From contig NZ_CP061281.1 in assembly GCF_014621695.1 (NCBI RefSeq), forward strand, positions 1,364,001 through 1,428,000: a DNA stretch of 64,000 bases, given 5' to 3'. The translations under genes were made by a program, and so were the position numbers. Shown here piece after piece: positions 7,318-16,599 of the stretch (position 1 is the stretch's first letter; each line of letters begins with the position of its first letter). The stretch is from Streptomyces xanthii. GTDB taxonomy: Bacteria; Actinomycetota; Actinomycetes; Streptomycetales; Streptomycetaceae. The notes under the pieces were generated by a model. The model saw only the letters and a program-made list of their open reading frames with translations, was not told the origin of the DNA and did no database searches.

Positions 7318-9648
7318 TCAGCGTGCCGTCAGCTCGAACCAGACGGTCTTGCCGGTCGCGGTACGGCTCGTGCCCCACTCACGGGCGAGACGGGCCACGA
7401 CCCGCAGGCCGCGCCCGAACTCGGCGCCCGGCCCGGCGTTGAGCAGTGTCGGCAGGGTGTGCTCGGTGTCCTCCACCTCGCACAGCAGCGTGCCGGACCG
7501 GATCAGGCGCAGCTGCACCGGGCCGCCCCGCGCGTGCCGCACCGCGTTGGTCACGAGCTCGCTCACCATCAGCTCGGCGGCGTACTCGGCGCCGGACAGC
7601 CCCCACGCGGCGAGCCGCTCCCGGACCAGGGCGCGTGCCCGCGCCACCTGGGCGGGCTCGGCGGGCAGCTCCCAGTGCGCCACGTCCGCGCCCTCGATGC
7701 CGGCCATGCGGACCATGAGGAGGGCGACGTCGTCCTTGCGTCCGCCGCACCGGGCGAGGGAGCGGATGATGGTGTCGCAGGCGTCGTCCATGGAGGCCGC
7801 CGGGTGCGCGGCGGACTCGCACAGCGTCGCGAGCCCCACGCCGATGTCCTCCCCGCGCACCTCGACCAGTCCGTCGGTGCACATCACGAGGCGGTCGCCG
7901 GGCGCGACGGGCACGGTCACCGACTCGAACGGGACGCCGCCCACACCGATCGGCGCGCCCGTCGGCAGTTCGAGCAGTTCACTGCGGCCGTCCTGCGCGC
8001 GCACGACGACGGGCGGGATGTGGCCGGCGTTGGCGAGGTGCAACTCGCCCGCGATCGGGTCGTAGACGGCGTAGAGGCAGGTCGCGAGGTAGCTGTCGCC
8101 GAGGCGGTGCGCCAGGTCGTCGAGGTTGCGCAGGAGCTGGGCGGGCGGCAGGTCGAGGGCGGCCATCGTCTGGACGGCGGTGCGCAACTGGCCCATCATC
8201 GCCGCCGAGTTGAGCCCGTGCCCCATCACGTCGCCGACCACGAGCGCGGTCCGGGCCCCCGGCAGTTTCACGGCGTCGAACCAGTCGCCGCCGACCCGCC
8301 CGAGCAGCGTGCCCGGCAGGTACCGGGTGGCGATGTCGCAGCCCGGCAGGCGCGGTGCGATGCGCGGCAGCATGCTGTCCTGCAGCGTCTCGGCCACCGA
8401 CTCCTGATACGTGTACATGCGGGCGTTGTCGAGCACGAGCCCGGCGCGCGCGGCGAGTTCGGCGCCGGTGACGCGGTCCATGTCGTTGAAGACCGGCCGC
8501 TCCCGGTGGCGCAGCAGGATCATGAACCCGAGGACCACGTTGCGCGCCTTGAGGGGGACGACGAGCATCGAGCGGTGCGTGATCAGCGGCCGGATGTCCC
8601 GCTTCTCGAACTGGCTCGCGATCGCGTTGCCCATCTCCTCGGAGATGTACGGGACGAGGACCGGGTCCCCGCTGGTCATGCACTGGAAGAACGGGGTGTG
8701 CACGGGGAACGGCATGGACTCGCCGACCGGCACCACGTCGTCCCAGCGCCCCGGCTCGTCGGTGTGCTCGAGCGCGACGCGGTGCCACAGCGTCGTCGCG
8801 TCGGGAGGCCCCTCGGGGAAGCCCTCGCCGGCGACGACCTGCTCGCGCAGATAAGTGCCGGCCACGTCCGTGAAGCGGGGTACGACGGCGCGGCTGACCT
8901 CGACGACCGTGCGCGAGAGGTCGAGGGACGAACCGATGGCCCCGCTCACCTCGTTGAGGAACTCGAGCCGCTCGCGCACGGCCACGTACTCGAGGTCCTC
9001 GGCGTCGTCGAGGGGGCTGCGCGGGGAGGGCAGTCCGGCCGCGGCGGCGCGGGCCGCCTCGGCGCGCCGCTCCCTGCGCTCGGTGCGGCGCGAGACTCCC
9101 CAGTCGGCGGTCACGGGTACGCGGTCGTGGTGGCTGTACTCCAGGACGGGATAGCCCAGTTCGAGCACCTGGGCGACGATCCGGGCGCTCTCCCCGACGC
9201 TCATGCTCGGCAGGATCTCGGGCAGCGCGCGGGCCAGTCGCTCGGCGCCGGGGAAATCGGTGTGCCGGGCGAATCCCGGGGCGACCTGCTCGCTCACCGG
9301 GCCGGCGCCGCCTTCCGCTCCGGCCGCGTCCGCGGCGAGCACGAGTGTGCGCTCCGGACCCGGTCCCGCCAGGGGGTACGCCCACCAGAGCACGTCGATC
9401 CGGTCCGGGTGCCCCGCGCCCGTGTCCAGCCGGGCCCGCCCGCAGGTCGGGTACGCGGCGCGTCCGTCCTGCGGCAGGGCGCCGCTCACGGGCAGCAGAT
9501 CGGTGGCGGAACGGCCGACGGCGTCCTCGCGGGCGGGGCCGAACAGGCGGCGGGCGCCGGTGCTCCAGTGGGTGACGTCGCCGGTGCGGTCGATGACGAC
9601 GACGGCGAGCGGAACGTGGCCCTGCGGGGCTCGACCCGTCCCATGCAT
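7318..9648 (-). CDS. PAS-GAF-SpoIIE (PP2C) phosphatase with C-terminal HATPase kinase domain
   Basis: A 776-aa cytoplasmic multidomain regulator. A PAS-like domain (about 1-130, VVVIDRTGDVTHWSTGARRLFG) is followed by a GAF-like sensor (about 230-400), a SpoIIE-type PP2C serine phosphatase (about 420-625; GGDWFDA and GDVMGHG supply the metal-binding aspartates) and an RsbW/anti-sigma-type HATPase (about 640-776; ELVTNAVRHA). Such proteins dephosphorylate and rephosphorylate anti-sigma antagonists in the partner-switching control of sigma-B-like factors. The usual G1 box EVxDxS is here EVEDTEH, so kinase activity may be reduced. GGAAGGAG precedes the ATG. No sigma factor or antagonist gene is adjacent. 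Confidence 0.9.
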   Translation of the reverse strand: MHGTGRAPQGHVPLAVVVIDRTGDVTHWSTGARRLFGPAREDAVGRSATDLLPVSGALPQDGRAAYPTCGRARLDTGAGHPDRIDVLWWAYPLAGPGPERTLVLAADAAGAEGGAGPVSEQVAPGFARHTDFPGAERLARALPEILPSMSVGESARIVAQVLELGYPVLEYSHHDRVPVTADWGVSRRTERRERRAEAARAAAAGLPSPRSPLDDAEDLEYVAVRERLEFLNEVSGAIGSSLDLSRTVVEVSRAVVPRFTDVAGTYLREQVVAGEGFPEGPPDATTLWHRVALEHTDEPGRWDDVVPVGESMPFPVHTPFFQCMTSGDPVLVPYISEEMGNAIASQFEKRDIRPLITHRSMLVVPLKARNVVLGFMILLRHRERPVFNDMDRVTGAELAARAGLVLDNARMYTYQESVAETLQDSMLPRIAPRLPGCDIATRYLPGTLLGRVGGDWFDAVKLPGARTALVVGDVMGHGLNSAAMMGQLRTAVQTMAALDLPPAQLLRNLDDLAHRLGDSYLATCLYAVYDPIAGELHLANAGHIPPVVVRAQDGRSELLELPTGAPIGVGGVPFESVTVPVAPGDRLVMCTDGLVEVRGEDIGVGLATLCESAAHPAASMDDACDTIIRSLARCGGRKDDVALLMVRMAGIEGADVAHWELPAEPAQVARARALVRERLAAWGLSGAEYAAELMVSELVTNAVRHARGGPVQLRLIRSGTLLCEVEDTEHTLPTLLNAGPGAEFGRGLRVVARLAREWGTSRTATGKTVWFELTAR

Positions 9649-9725
9649 CGCCGCGCTCCTTCCGTCCGGCAGCCCTCTTTACGGTACGGGGACGATGTGG
9701 CCCCCGGGGCCCGGTCACGGATATT

Positions 9726-9872
9726 CGTCGGCTGACGGCCGGTGGGGGCTGGTCGCGCAGTTCCCCGCGCCCCTGAAATGCAGACCCTTCGGGTCGCATT
9801 TCCCCGAAGAGGCGAAGCCTCCTCAGGGGCGCGGGGAACTGCGCAGAAGCCCCACCGGCCGTCAGCCGACGA
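9726..9872. repeat. Dispersed foldback repeat, copy 2
   Basis: The most complete copy. An outer stem (CGTCGGCTGACGGCCGGTGG against its complement at the right end) encloses the conserved GCGCAGTTCCCCGCGCCCCTGA arm and its partner TCAGGGGCGCGGGGAACTGCGC. Internal hairpins are GAAATGC...GCATTTC and GAGGC-GAA-GCCTC. The right end lies about 25 bases after the stop of the MFS gene (9897). The inner hairpins differ in sequence from copy 1 but have the same architecture, which suggests structural conservation. Confidence 0.88.
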
Positions 9873-9896
9873 CGAACGGGCCGGAGTCACGGCGCG

Positions 9897-12311
9897 TCAG
9901 TCCTCGTGGCCGAGCTGGAGGTCCCGTTCGGTGCGGCCGCCCCCGGCGACCTGAAGCACGGTCGCCACCGGGGGGTAGCCCGCCGCGATCACCGTGTACT
10001 CCCCGGACGAGAGGTCGACGAAGCGGAACGCCCCGTCCCCACCGGTGGTGAGTGTGTCGACGACGTTCCCGGCCGCGTCCAGCAGCGTCACCCGCGCGTC
10101 CTCCACGGGCCGCCCCCCGAGCGCCCGCACCGTTCCCCGGAGCACCGCCCCGCCCGCGAGCTCGACGTCCTGGCGGGTCTCGCGCGCGGCCATGACCGTG
10201 ACGGGCAGCGCGGCGGGCCGGAACGCGGGCGCGCTGGCGGCCAGCGTGTACTCCCCGGCGACGAGTTCGGAGATGACGTAGCCGCCCTCGCGCCCGCTGC
10301 GGGTGGTCGCGACGACCTCTCCGTGGACGTTCGTCAGGGTGACGGTCGCCTCGCGGACGGGGGATCCGTCGGCCGTGACGACGGACCCGGCGAGGCGTCC
10401 CGCGCCGCCGAGGACCACGTCGAGCTCGACGGGCCGCTCCCCCACCGTGACGGTGACGGCCTGCGGCTGGTGGCCCCCGGCGGCGGCGATCAGCACGTAG
10501 GAGCCGGAACCGGGCGTCGAGAGGGCGTAGCGCCCGTCGTCGCCGCTCGCGCCGCGCCCGATCTGGGTGCCGCCGACGTCGATGAGGGTGAGGGCGGCGC
10601 GCGGCACGACGGTGCCGTCGGGGTGCTGGACCGTGCCGCAGACCGGGATTCCGGCGGCGTGCGCGGCCCGCTCCTGGGCCGGGATCACGGGGTGCGCGGA
10701 GGAGGAGGTGGAGGCGGCGCTGGACAACAGGGGTGTCTCCTTGAGGAAGAAGGCGAGCAGCAGGCCGAGGACGAGGACCGGCACCAGGTACAGGAAGATC
10801 CGGGGCATCGCGTCGGCGTACGCCTCGATGTACGGGGTGCGCAGCGCCTCGGGCATCGCGTGCACGAGCTGCGGGGTGATCGATTCGGCGTCGGGGCCGT
10901 GGCCGCCGGCGGGCAGCCGGTCGGCGAGGGAGTCGGCGAGCCGGTTCGCGAAGAGCGTGCCGAAGATGGCGGCACCGACGCTGCCGCCGATCTGCCGGAA
11001 GTAGTTGTTGGCACTCGTGGCGGTGCCGAGGTCGGCGGGCCGTACCGAGTTCTGCACGGCCAGCACGAGGACGGGCATGATCAGGCCGATGCCGGCGCCG
11101 AGGACGGCCATGTAGACGCTGTACTCCAGGCGCGGGGTGTCGACCTCGAGGCGGGAGAGCAGATACATGCCGAGCGTGGACAGGGCGCTGCCGAGGATCG
11201 GGTAGATCCGGTAGCGGCCGGTGTGGCTGATGAGCTGGCCGGACAGGACGGAGGCGCCGACGACGCCGCCCATCATCGGGAGCATGAGGAGCCCGGACTC
11301 GGTGGCGCTGGCGCCGTCGACCATCTGCAGGAAGGTCGGCAGATAGCTGGCGGCGCCGAAGAGGGCGACGCCGACGACCATGCCGACGAGCCCGCTGAGG
11401 TTGAACACGGAGTCGCGGAACAGCCGCAGCGGGATGAGTGGTTCGGCCGCGTACTTCTCGGCGACGACGAAGAGCACGGCACAGAGCGCGGCGCCCGCGC
11501 CGAGTCCGACGATGACCCGGTCGCCCCACGCGTACTCGGTGCCGCCCCAACTGGTCAGCAGGACCAGGCAGGTGGAGGCGGCGGCCAGCAGCAGGGCGCC
11601 CAGGACGTCGAGCCGTGCCTTCTTGGCCGGTTTGGGGAGCTTGAGGACGGCGGCCGTGACGGCGAGGGTGACCAGGCCGAAGGGCACGTTGATGTAGAAG
11701 CACCAGCGCCACGACAGGTGGTCGGTGAAATACCCGCCGAGCAGGGGTCCCGCGACGGACGCGAGGCCGAACGCGGCGCCGATCAGGCCCATGTAGCGGC
11801 CGCGTTCGCGCGGCGGCACGATGTCGCCGATGATCGCCTGCACACCGATCATGAGGCCGCCCGCGCCGACGCCCTGGACGGCGCGGAAGGCGATGAGCTG
11901 GTCCATGCTCTCGGCCCGGCCGGCGAGTCCGGAGCCGATGATGAAGACGACGATCGCGAAGAGGAAGACGCCCTTGCGGCCGAAGAGGTCGCCGAGCTTT
12001 CCGTAGATCGGCAGGCCGATCGTGGAGGTCAGCAGGTAGGCGGTGATCGCCCAGGACATCTTGTCGAGGCCGTGCAGCTCGCCGACGATCTTCGGGAGCG
12101 CGGTGGCGACGATCATCTGCTCCAGCGCGGCGAGCAGCAGCGCGAGCATCAGGCCGACGAAGACCATGCGCACCCGGCGCGGGCTCAGTCCGTGCCCGGG
12201 GAGCGGGGGCGGGGCGGCCTCCCGCGGCGGGTCGGCCGCGGTGACCGGTTCCGGGGCGGGGGCCGGCACCGGACTCCCCACCGGCTCGGTCTCCAGCGTC
12301 GTCGTGCCCAC
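9897..12311 (-). CDS. MFS drug exporter (DHA2/EmrB type) fused to three carboxypeptidase-regulatory-like domains
   Basis: An 804-aa fusion. A Pro-rich N-terminus (1-45) precedes about 14 membrane segments (about 48-560) with DHA2 landmarks: [22 protein letters not shown] in loop 2-3 and a Gly/Pro-rich motif C ([16 protein letters not shown]). After a Ser/Ala linker come three tandem beta-sandwich repeats (about 580-660, 660-735 and 735-804), each with the pattern VxGxVxxxDGxPVxxAxVTLxxxxGxxxxxxxxxxDGxYxxxxLxxGxYTLxAxAxG of CarboxypepD_reg domains. The GTG start has GGGGAG upstream. Drug/proton antiport is inferred from family. The function of the soluble tail, predicted to be cytoplasmic, is unclear. 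Foldback copy 2 follows. Confidence 0.9.
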   Translation of the reverse strand: MGTTTLETEPVGSPVPAPAPEPVTAADPPREAAPPPLPGHGLSPRRVRMVFVGLMLALLLAALEQMIVATALPKIVGELHGLDKMSWAITAYLLTSTIGLPIYGKLGDLFGRKGVFLFAIVVFIIGSGLAGRAESMDQLIAFRAVQGVGAGGLMIGVQAIIGDIVPPRERGRYMGLIGAAFGLASVAGPLLGGYFTDHLSWRWCFYINVPFGLVTLAVTAAVLKLPKPAKKARLDVLGALLLAAASTCLVLLTSWGGTEYAWGDRVIVGLGAGAALCAVLFVVAEKYAAEPLIPLRLFRDSVFNLSGLVGMVVGVALFGAASYLPTFLQMVDGASATESGLLMLPMMGGVVGASVLSGQLISHTGRYRIYPILGSALSTLGMYLLSRLEVDTPRLEYSVYMAVLGAGIGLIMPVLVLAVQNSVRPADLGTATSANNYFRQIGGSVGAAIFGTLFANRLADSLADRLPAGGHGPDAESITPQLVHAMPEALRTPYIEAYADAMPRIFLYLVPVLVLGLLLAFFLKETPLLSSAASTSSSAHPVIPAQERAAHAAGIPVCGTVQHPDGTVVPRAALTLIDVGGTQIGRGASGDDGRYALSTPGSGSYVLIAAAGGHQPQAVTVTVGERPVELDVVLGGAGRLAGSVVTADGSPVREATVTLTNVHGEVVATTRSGREGGYVISELVAGEYTLAASAPAFRPAALPVTVMAARETRQDVELAGGAVLRGTVRALGGRPVEDARVTLLDAAGNVVDTLTTGGDGAFRFVDLSSGEYTVIAAGYPPVATVLQVAGGGRTERDLQLGHED

Positions 12312-12488
12312 CTGCCACTCCCCTCGTCGCCCTTGCGCCGCCCATTTCTCGCATTACGCGACAACGGGGGGCAAGTGCGACGAGATGTCGCTCAGGAGGA
12401 CATCGGAGATGAATGCGCCGGTCGGAGCCCTACGGCGTACAACCGGCGCGAAACGAAAACCACTCGAAACGGTGAGCGGTGAATCGGT

Positions 12489-12523
12489 GCGCGAAGCGCG
12501 CCTCCGGGGGTGCGGGGCCCCGG
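12489..12523 (-). terminator. Possible terminator of the SRPBCC gene
   Basis: Two GC-rich hairpins lie directly after the stop at 12525: GCGC-GAA-GCGCGC around 12490-12502 and CCGGGG (12504-12509) pairing with CCCCGG (12518-12523). There is no U-tract, as is common in streptomycetes. The assignment rests only on stem-loop potential and position. The rest of the 12312-12524 gap shows no gene. Confidence 0.35.
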
Positions 12524-12524
12524 C

Positions 12525-12968
12525 CTACTTCTCGACCTCGGCGGCGAGCTTGGCGAGGACGGCGTCGTAGATCCGGCCGAGACCCTTGGGCGCGAAGGTC
12601 TTCTCGAAGAAGCCGCCGATGCCGCCGGCGCCGTTCCACACGGTCGTGACCACGACGCGGGACTGCCCCTCGCCGGCAGGGGTGACGCGCCAGGTCGTGA
12701 CCATGGACGAGTTGCGGTCCTTCTCGACGAGCTCGCCGTCGGTGGGCTCGGAGACCTCGAGCAGGCAGTCGCGGACGCGCTTGCTGGTGGCCTGGAGCTT
12801 CCAGTGGACGAGGGTGCCCTCACCGTCGCCGCCCTCGCGCACCTCGTACTCGCTGAAGTGCTCGGGCAGCAGCTTCGCGCGGGTGCCGCTGTAGTCGGCG
12901 AGGGCGTCGAACACGTCGTCCGGCTTCGCGGCGACGACACGCTCCGTGATGGCCTCGACCTGCGCCAT
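12525..12968 (-). CDS. SRPBCC family protein (polyketide cyclase/START-like)
   Basis: A 147-aa soluble SRPBCC-fold protein with the usual length and beginning (AQVEAITERVVAAKPDDVFDALADY), a helix-grip fold that encloses hydrophobic ligands. In Streptomyces most single-domain members are of unknown role; a ligand carrier or chaperone-like function is possible. The start at 12968 has GGAGGAAG nine bases upstream. The gene is divergent from the LexA-controlled radical SAM gene, with about 184 bases between start codons, so both promoters share this region. Confidence 0.8.
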   Translation of the reverse strand: MAQVEAITERVVAAKPDDVFDALADYSGTRAKLLPEHFSEYEVREGGDGEGTLVHWKLQATSKRVRDCLLEVSEPTDGELVEKDRNSSMVTTWRVTPAGEGQSRVVVTTVWNGAGGIGGFFEKTFAPKGLGRIYDAVLAKLAAEVEK

Positions 12969-13108
12969 GACTCTTCCTCCAGCACTTGGTTCTTCGGGTG
13001 GTTCTTCAGGGGTGGTTCTGCAAGGTGTCGCGAGTTGACTGCGCCCAGCCAACCACCCGGCACAGCGGCCACCAAATCCGGTCCCGGAAAGGGTTCGCAC
13101 GATCAAGG

Positions 13109-13126
13109 GAACATGTGTTCTATTCT
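13109..13126 (+). promoter_or_regulatory. LexA (SOS) box abutting a -10 element
   Basis: GAACATGTGTTC at 13109-13120 fits the actinobacterial SOS box GAAC-N4-GTTC exactly. A -10-like hexamer TATTCT (13121-13126) follows immediately, 26 bases before the ATG at 13153, so bound LexA would block RNA polymerase. The Mycobacterium tuberculosis homologue family (Rv2578c) is also known as a LexA-box gene, which supports the call. A clear -35 element is not evident. Confidence 0.8.
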
Positions 13127-13152
13127 GTGGCCAGTGCTAGCGAGGAGGCGTC

Positions 13153-14247
13153 ATGCGCTGGGAGAACCTCACGGACCCCACGAGCTCCACAGACCTCACG
13201 GACCTCACGGGATCCACCGACGACGGGCGGACCGAACACGGCCGCGCGCCCGAAGCCGCGCTGTTCGGCGCGGACGCGGTCACGACCCGCACGATCGACA
13301 CCCCCGAGTTCGCCGGCGTCACGTTCCACGAGATCCGGGCCCGCTCGATCGTCAACCGGGTGCCGGGCGCGTCCCGGATGCCGTTCGAGTGGACGGTCAA
13401 CCCGTACCGGGGCTGCACGCACGCGTGCGTGTACTGCTTCGCCCGCAACACCCACCACTATCTCGACCTGGACACCGGTCTCGGCTTCGACAGCCAAATC
13501 GTGGTCAAGGTGAACGCGCCGACGCTGCTGCGCCACCACCTCGCCTCACGCCGCTGGCACGGCGACCACATCGCGATGGGCACCAACGTCGACTGCTACC
13601 AGCGCGCGGAGGGCCGCTACCGCCTGATGCCGGGGATCCTGGAGGCGCTGCGCGACTACGCCAATCCGTTCAGCATCCTGACGAAGGGCACGCTGATCCT
13701 GCGCGACCTGCCCCTGCTGCGGCAGGCCGCCGACGTGACCGACGTGGGGATCTCGGTGTCGGTCGGCTTCGTCGACCAGGAGCTGTGGCGCACGGTGGAG
13801 CCGGGCACGCCCGCGCCCGAGCGCCGGCTCGACGTCGTCCGGGCCCTCACCGACGCGGGGATCGGCTGCGGGGTCCTGATGGCCCCGGTGATCCCCTTCC
13901 TCGGGGACCGGCCCGAGCAGCTGCGGGCCACGGTGCGGGCGGTCGCGCGGGCCGGCGCCACCTCCGTCACCCCGCTCGTGCTGCATCTGCGGCCCGGGGC
14001 CCGCGAGTGGTTCATGGCCTGGCTGGGCCGGCACCACCCGTATCTGGTGCGCCGCTACGAGCGGCTGTACGCGGAGGGCGCGTACGCCCCGAAGTGGTAC
14101 CAGCGGCGGGTGACCCGTCAGGTGCACGAACTGGCGGAGGAGTTCGGGATCGGGCCGTCCCGGGCGGCGCTGCGGCGCCGGGTGCCCGAGCCGCAGCCGG
14201 AGGCGGAGCCCGGGCCCGCGACACCCACTCAGCTGACGCTCCTGTGA
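13153..14247 (+). CDS. Rv2578c-family radical SAM protein
   Basis: A 364-aa radical SAM enzyme. The iron-sulfur motif CTHACVYC gives Cys88, Cys92 and Cys95, followed by FARNTHHYLDLDTG and a TIM-barrel core (GTNVDCYQRAE, ILTKGTLILRDL). This matches the Rv2578c group, which resembles spore-photoproduct-lyase-like DNA repair enzymes; the reaction is unproven. GAGGAGG precedes the ATG. The first 25 codons encode a Thr/Asp-rich repeat (LTDPTSSTDLTDLTGSTDD) from a degenerate 9-base repeat and look dispensable. SOS control is predicted by the LexA box upstream. Confidence 0.88.
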   Translation: MRWENLTDPTSSTDLTDLTGSTDDGRTEHGRAPEAALFGADAVTTRTIDTPEFAGVTFHEIRARSIVNRVPGASRMPFEWTVNPYRGCTHACVYCFARNTHHYLDLDTGLGFDSQIVVKVNAPTLLRHHLASRRWHGDHIAMGTNVDCYQRAEGRYRLMPGILEALRDYANPFSILTKGTLILRDLPLLRQAADVTDVGISVSVGFVDQELWRTVEPGTPAPERRLDVVRALTDAGIGCGVLMAPVIPFLGDRPEQLRATVRAVARAGATSVTPLVLHLRPGAREWFMAWLGRHHPYLVRRYERLYAEGAYAPKWYQRRVTRQVHELAEEFGIGPSRAALRRRVPEPQPEAEPGPATPTQLTLL

Positions 14248-14355
14248 CCGCAATCGGGTCAAATTCGCACTGAACAGGTTCTTCCGGGCGCCCACTCCGG
14301 GACGATGCGGCTGGGCCGTGGACTCGCGGTCCTCCCCTCCGCCCTGGGAGGCTCC

Positions 14356-15933
14356 ATGAAGAAGCGCGCAGTCGCACTCTGCGGCGTCGCCGCCCTGGCC
14401 GCCGGTGCCGTCACCCCCGCCACCGCCGCCGCGGGCCCCGCGCCCACCCCGTCCTCCGCCGCCGCTTCCCTTGCCTGGAAGAAGTGCGGCACGAAGTCCT
14501 ATCCGACCCTCCAGTGCGCCTCCCTGAAGGTGCCGCTGGACCACGACGACCCGCACGGCCGGCAGATCACCCTCGCGCTGTCGCGTGTCCCGCACACCGC
14601 GAAGAAGTCGCAGGGCCCGCTCCTGGTGAACCCCGGCGGCCCGGGCGGCAGCGGCCTGACCCTCGCCGGGTTCGTCGCGTCGAACCTGCCGAAGAAGATC
14701 GCCGCCCAGTACGACGTGATCGGCTTCGACCCGCGCGGCGTCGGCAAGAGCAAGCCGGCCCTGGACTGCAAGCCCGGCCACTTCGACCCCGTACGCCCCT
14801 CCAGCGTGCCGACGACGCAGGCGATCGAGACGGCGAACCTGAACCGGGCGCAGGCCTTCGCGCGCGCGTGCGGCGAGAAGTACGGGGACGTCCTGCCGTT
14901 CATGGACACCGTGTCCAGCGTCAAGGACATGGACGCGATCCGCCGCGCGCTCGGCGCCCCGAAGCTCAACTACTTCGGCTACTCCTACGGCACGTACCTG
15001 GGCGCCGTGTACGCCAAGTACTTCCCCGAGCGGGTGCGGCGCTTCGTGCTCGACTCGATCGTGGACCCGACGGGCGTCTGGTACCGGGACAACATGTCCC
15101 AGGACCTCGCCTTCAACGCCCGCCACCAGGCCTTCCTCGCCTGGGTCGCGCGGCACGACGCCACGTACAAGCTGGGCAAGGACCCGGCCGCGGTCGAGGC
15201 GAAGTGGTACGCGATGCGGGACGCGCTGGCGAAGAAGCCGGCCGACGGCAAGGTCGGCGCCGGCGAACTGGAGGACACCTTCCTGCCGGGCGGCTACTTC
15301 GACGGCTACTGGCCCTTCCTCGCCGAGGCGTTCGCCGCGTACGCGAAGAAGAAGGACACGGACCCGCTGGTCGAGGCGTACGAGAACTTCGCGGCGGTCG
15401 ACGCCGAGGGCGACAACGGGTACAGCGTCTACACGGCGGTGCAGTGCCAGGACGCGCGCTGGCCGCGCAACTGGAACCGCTGGCGCGTCGACAACCGCCA
15501 CATGAACGAGAAGGCGCCGTTCTCCACGTGGAACAACGCCTGGTACAACGCGCCGTGCGCGTTCTGGCCGACCCGCCCCGGGCGCCCGACGGACGTCGAG
15601 AACCACGCGGTGCCGCCGGTGCTGCTGTTCCAGGCGACGGACGACGGGGCGACCCCGTACGAGGGCGGCGTCGAGATGCACCGGCAGCTCTCCGGGTCGA
15701 GCCTGGTCGTCGAGGAAGGCGGCGGCAACCACGGCATCACGCTCAGCGGCAACGACTGCCTCGACGAGCACCTGGCCGCCTATCTGGCGAACGGGAAGGT
15801 GCCCCGGGGCGACGGCGGCGAGGCGGACGCGGTCTGCGCGAAGCTGCCCGACCCGAAGCCGCGCACGACGAAGGTGCTCCCCCGCTCCTCGGGCGGCACC
15901 GCGCTGCACGGACTGCTCGGCTTCCGCGGCTGA
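14356..15933 (+). CDS. Secreted tripeptidyl aminopeptidase-like alpha/beta hydrolase (Slp/TAP family)
   Basis: A 525-aa exported serine hydrolase. The signal peptide covers about residues 1-26 (KKR start, Ala-rich core, ATAAA cleavage region). VNPGGPGGSG supplies the oxyanion region, and GYSYGT the nucleophile Ser210. The C-terminal TAP-like domain includes an Asp in ATDDGATP and His in EGGGNHG. Streptomyces relatives (Slp proteinases, tripeptidyl aminopeptidase) release tripeptides outside the mycelium. The ATG at 14356 follows GGGAGG; an earlier in-frame ATG at 14305 would spoil the signal peptide. It converges on the HEAT-repeat gene. Confidence 0.9.
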   Translation: MKKRAVALCGVAALAAGAVTPATAAAGPAPTPSSAAASLAWKKCGTKSYPTLQCASLKVPLDHDDPHGRQITLALSRVPHTAKKSQGPLLVNPGGPGGSGLTLAGFVASNLPKKIAAQYDVIGFDPRGVGKSKPALDCKPGHFDPVRPSSVPTTQAIETANLNRAQAFARACGEKYGDVLPFMDTVSSVKDMDAIRRALGAPKLNYFGYSYGTYLGAVYAKYFPERVRRFVLDSIVDPTGVWYRDNMSQDLAFNARHQAFLAWVARHDATYKLGKDPAAVEAKWYAMRDALAKKPADGKVGAGELEDTFLPGGYFDGYWPFLAEAFAAYAKKKDTDPLVEAYENFAAVDAEGDNGYSVYTAVQCQDARWPRNWNRWRVDNRHMNEKAPFSTWNNAWYNAPCAFWPTRPGRPTDVENHAVPPVLLFQATDDGATPYEGGVEMHRQLSGSSLVVEEGGGNHGITLSGNDCLDEHLAAYLANGKVPRGDGGEADAVCAKLPDPKPRTTKVLPRSSGGTALHGLLGFRG

Positions 15934-15969
15934 AGCGCCCTCTCGCCTCTCTCGCGCTTCCGGTCTCCG

Positions 15970-16542
15970 TCAGGAGGCCGGGAGCCGGGCCAGGGCCGCG
16001 GCCGCCGCCATCGCGAGCCGCGGATGCGCGCTCGCCTCGGTGAGCACCTCGCGGGCCCGGGGGTCGGCGAGGCTGCCGAGACCCTCGACGCAGGCGAGCG
16101 CCACCTTCCGGTACGGGTCGTGCGGGGCCAGGCGCCGGCGCAGCGTGGTGATCAGGGCCGGGGCGGATTCGGGGGCGCGCAGCCGGGTCAGCAGCCGGAT
16201 CGGGTGCAGGGCGTAGGCGACGCGCAGCTCGTTCGTGGCGAGCGCGGCCGCGGCGCGGGCGGTGCGCGGGTCCTGTAACGCGGCGAGCGCGTCGGCGGCG
16301 GCCGCGCAGCGGTCCGGGTCCCGGTGGTTGAGCAGCAGGACGAGGGCCTCGAACGCGCGCCGGTCGCCCGCGAGGCCGAGCCGGTGAGCGGCCAGTTCCC
16401 TCGCCCACAACGGCTGTTCGGGCGCGGTGAGCACCGCGGCCAGGGTGTCGCGGTCCCCCGTCGCGGCGAGCCGCTCGAAGGCGGGCGCCCCACCGGCTTC
16501 CTTCCGGATGCGTTCCGTCACCGTTCGCGACTCTTCGTCCAT
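15970..16542 (-). CDS. HEAT-repeat protein of unknown function
   Basis: A 190-aa all-helical protein made of about five 30-residue helical pairs, each ending in patterns such as DRRAFEALVLLLNHRD, DPRTARAAAAL and DPRAREVLTEA, typical of HEAT/PBS-lyase-like repeats. Such scaffolds mediate protein contacts; no catalytic residues are seen. The start at 16542 (MDEESRTVTE) is preferred to an upstream ATG at 16599 whose Arg/Cys-rich extension looks like non-coding sequence. The partner is unknown. Confidence 0.7.
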   Translation of the reverse strand: MDEESRTVTERIRKEAGGAPAFERLAATGDRDTLAAVLTAPEQPLWARELAAHRLGLAGDRRAFEALVLLLNHRDPDRCAAAADALAALQDPRTARAAAALATNELRVAYALHPIRLLTRLRAPESAPALITTLRRRLAPHDPYRKVALACVEGLGSLADPRAREVLTEASAHPRLAMAAAAALARLPAS

Positions 16543-16599
16543 GGCGGCCAGGGTAGACGCGCCCGGCCTGCGGCGACATAGATCACAGCGAAAGACCAA

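Noticed and set aside
9906..12482. Long plus-strand open frame opposite the MFS gene
   Set aside because: Its Asp/Gly/Arg-rich product has no domain, and it is the mirror of a well-supported gene with strong third-position bias. The same applies to similar long frames opposite S9, M20, hydantoinase and PucR.
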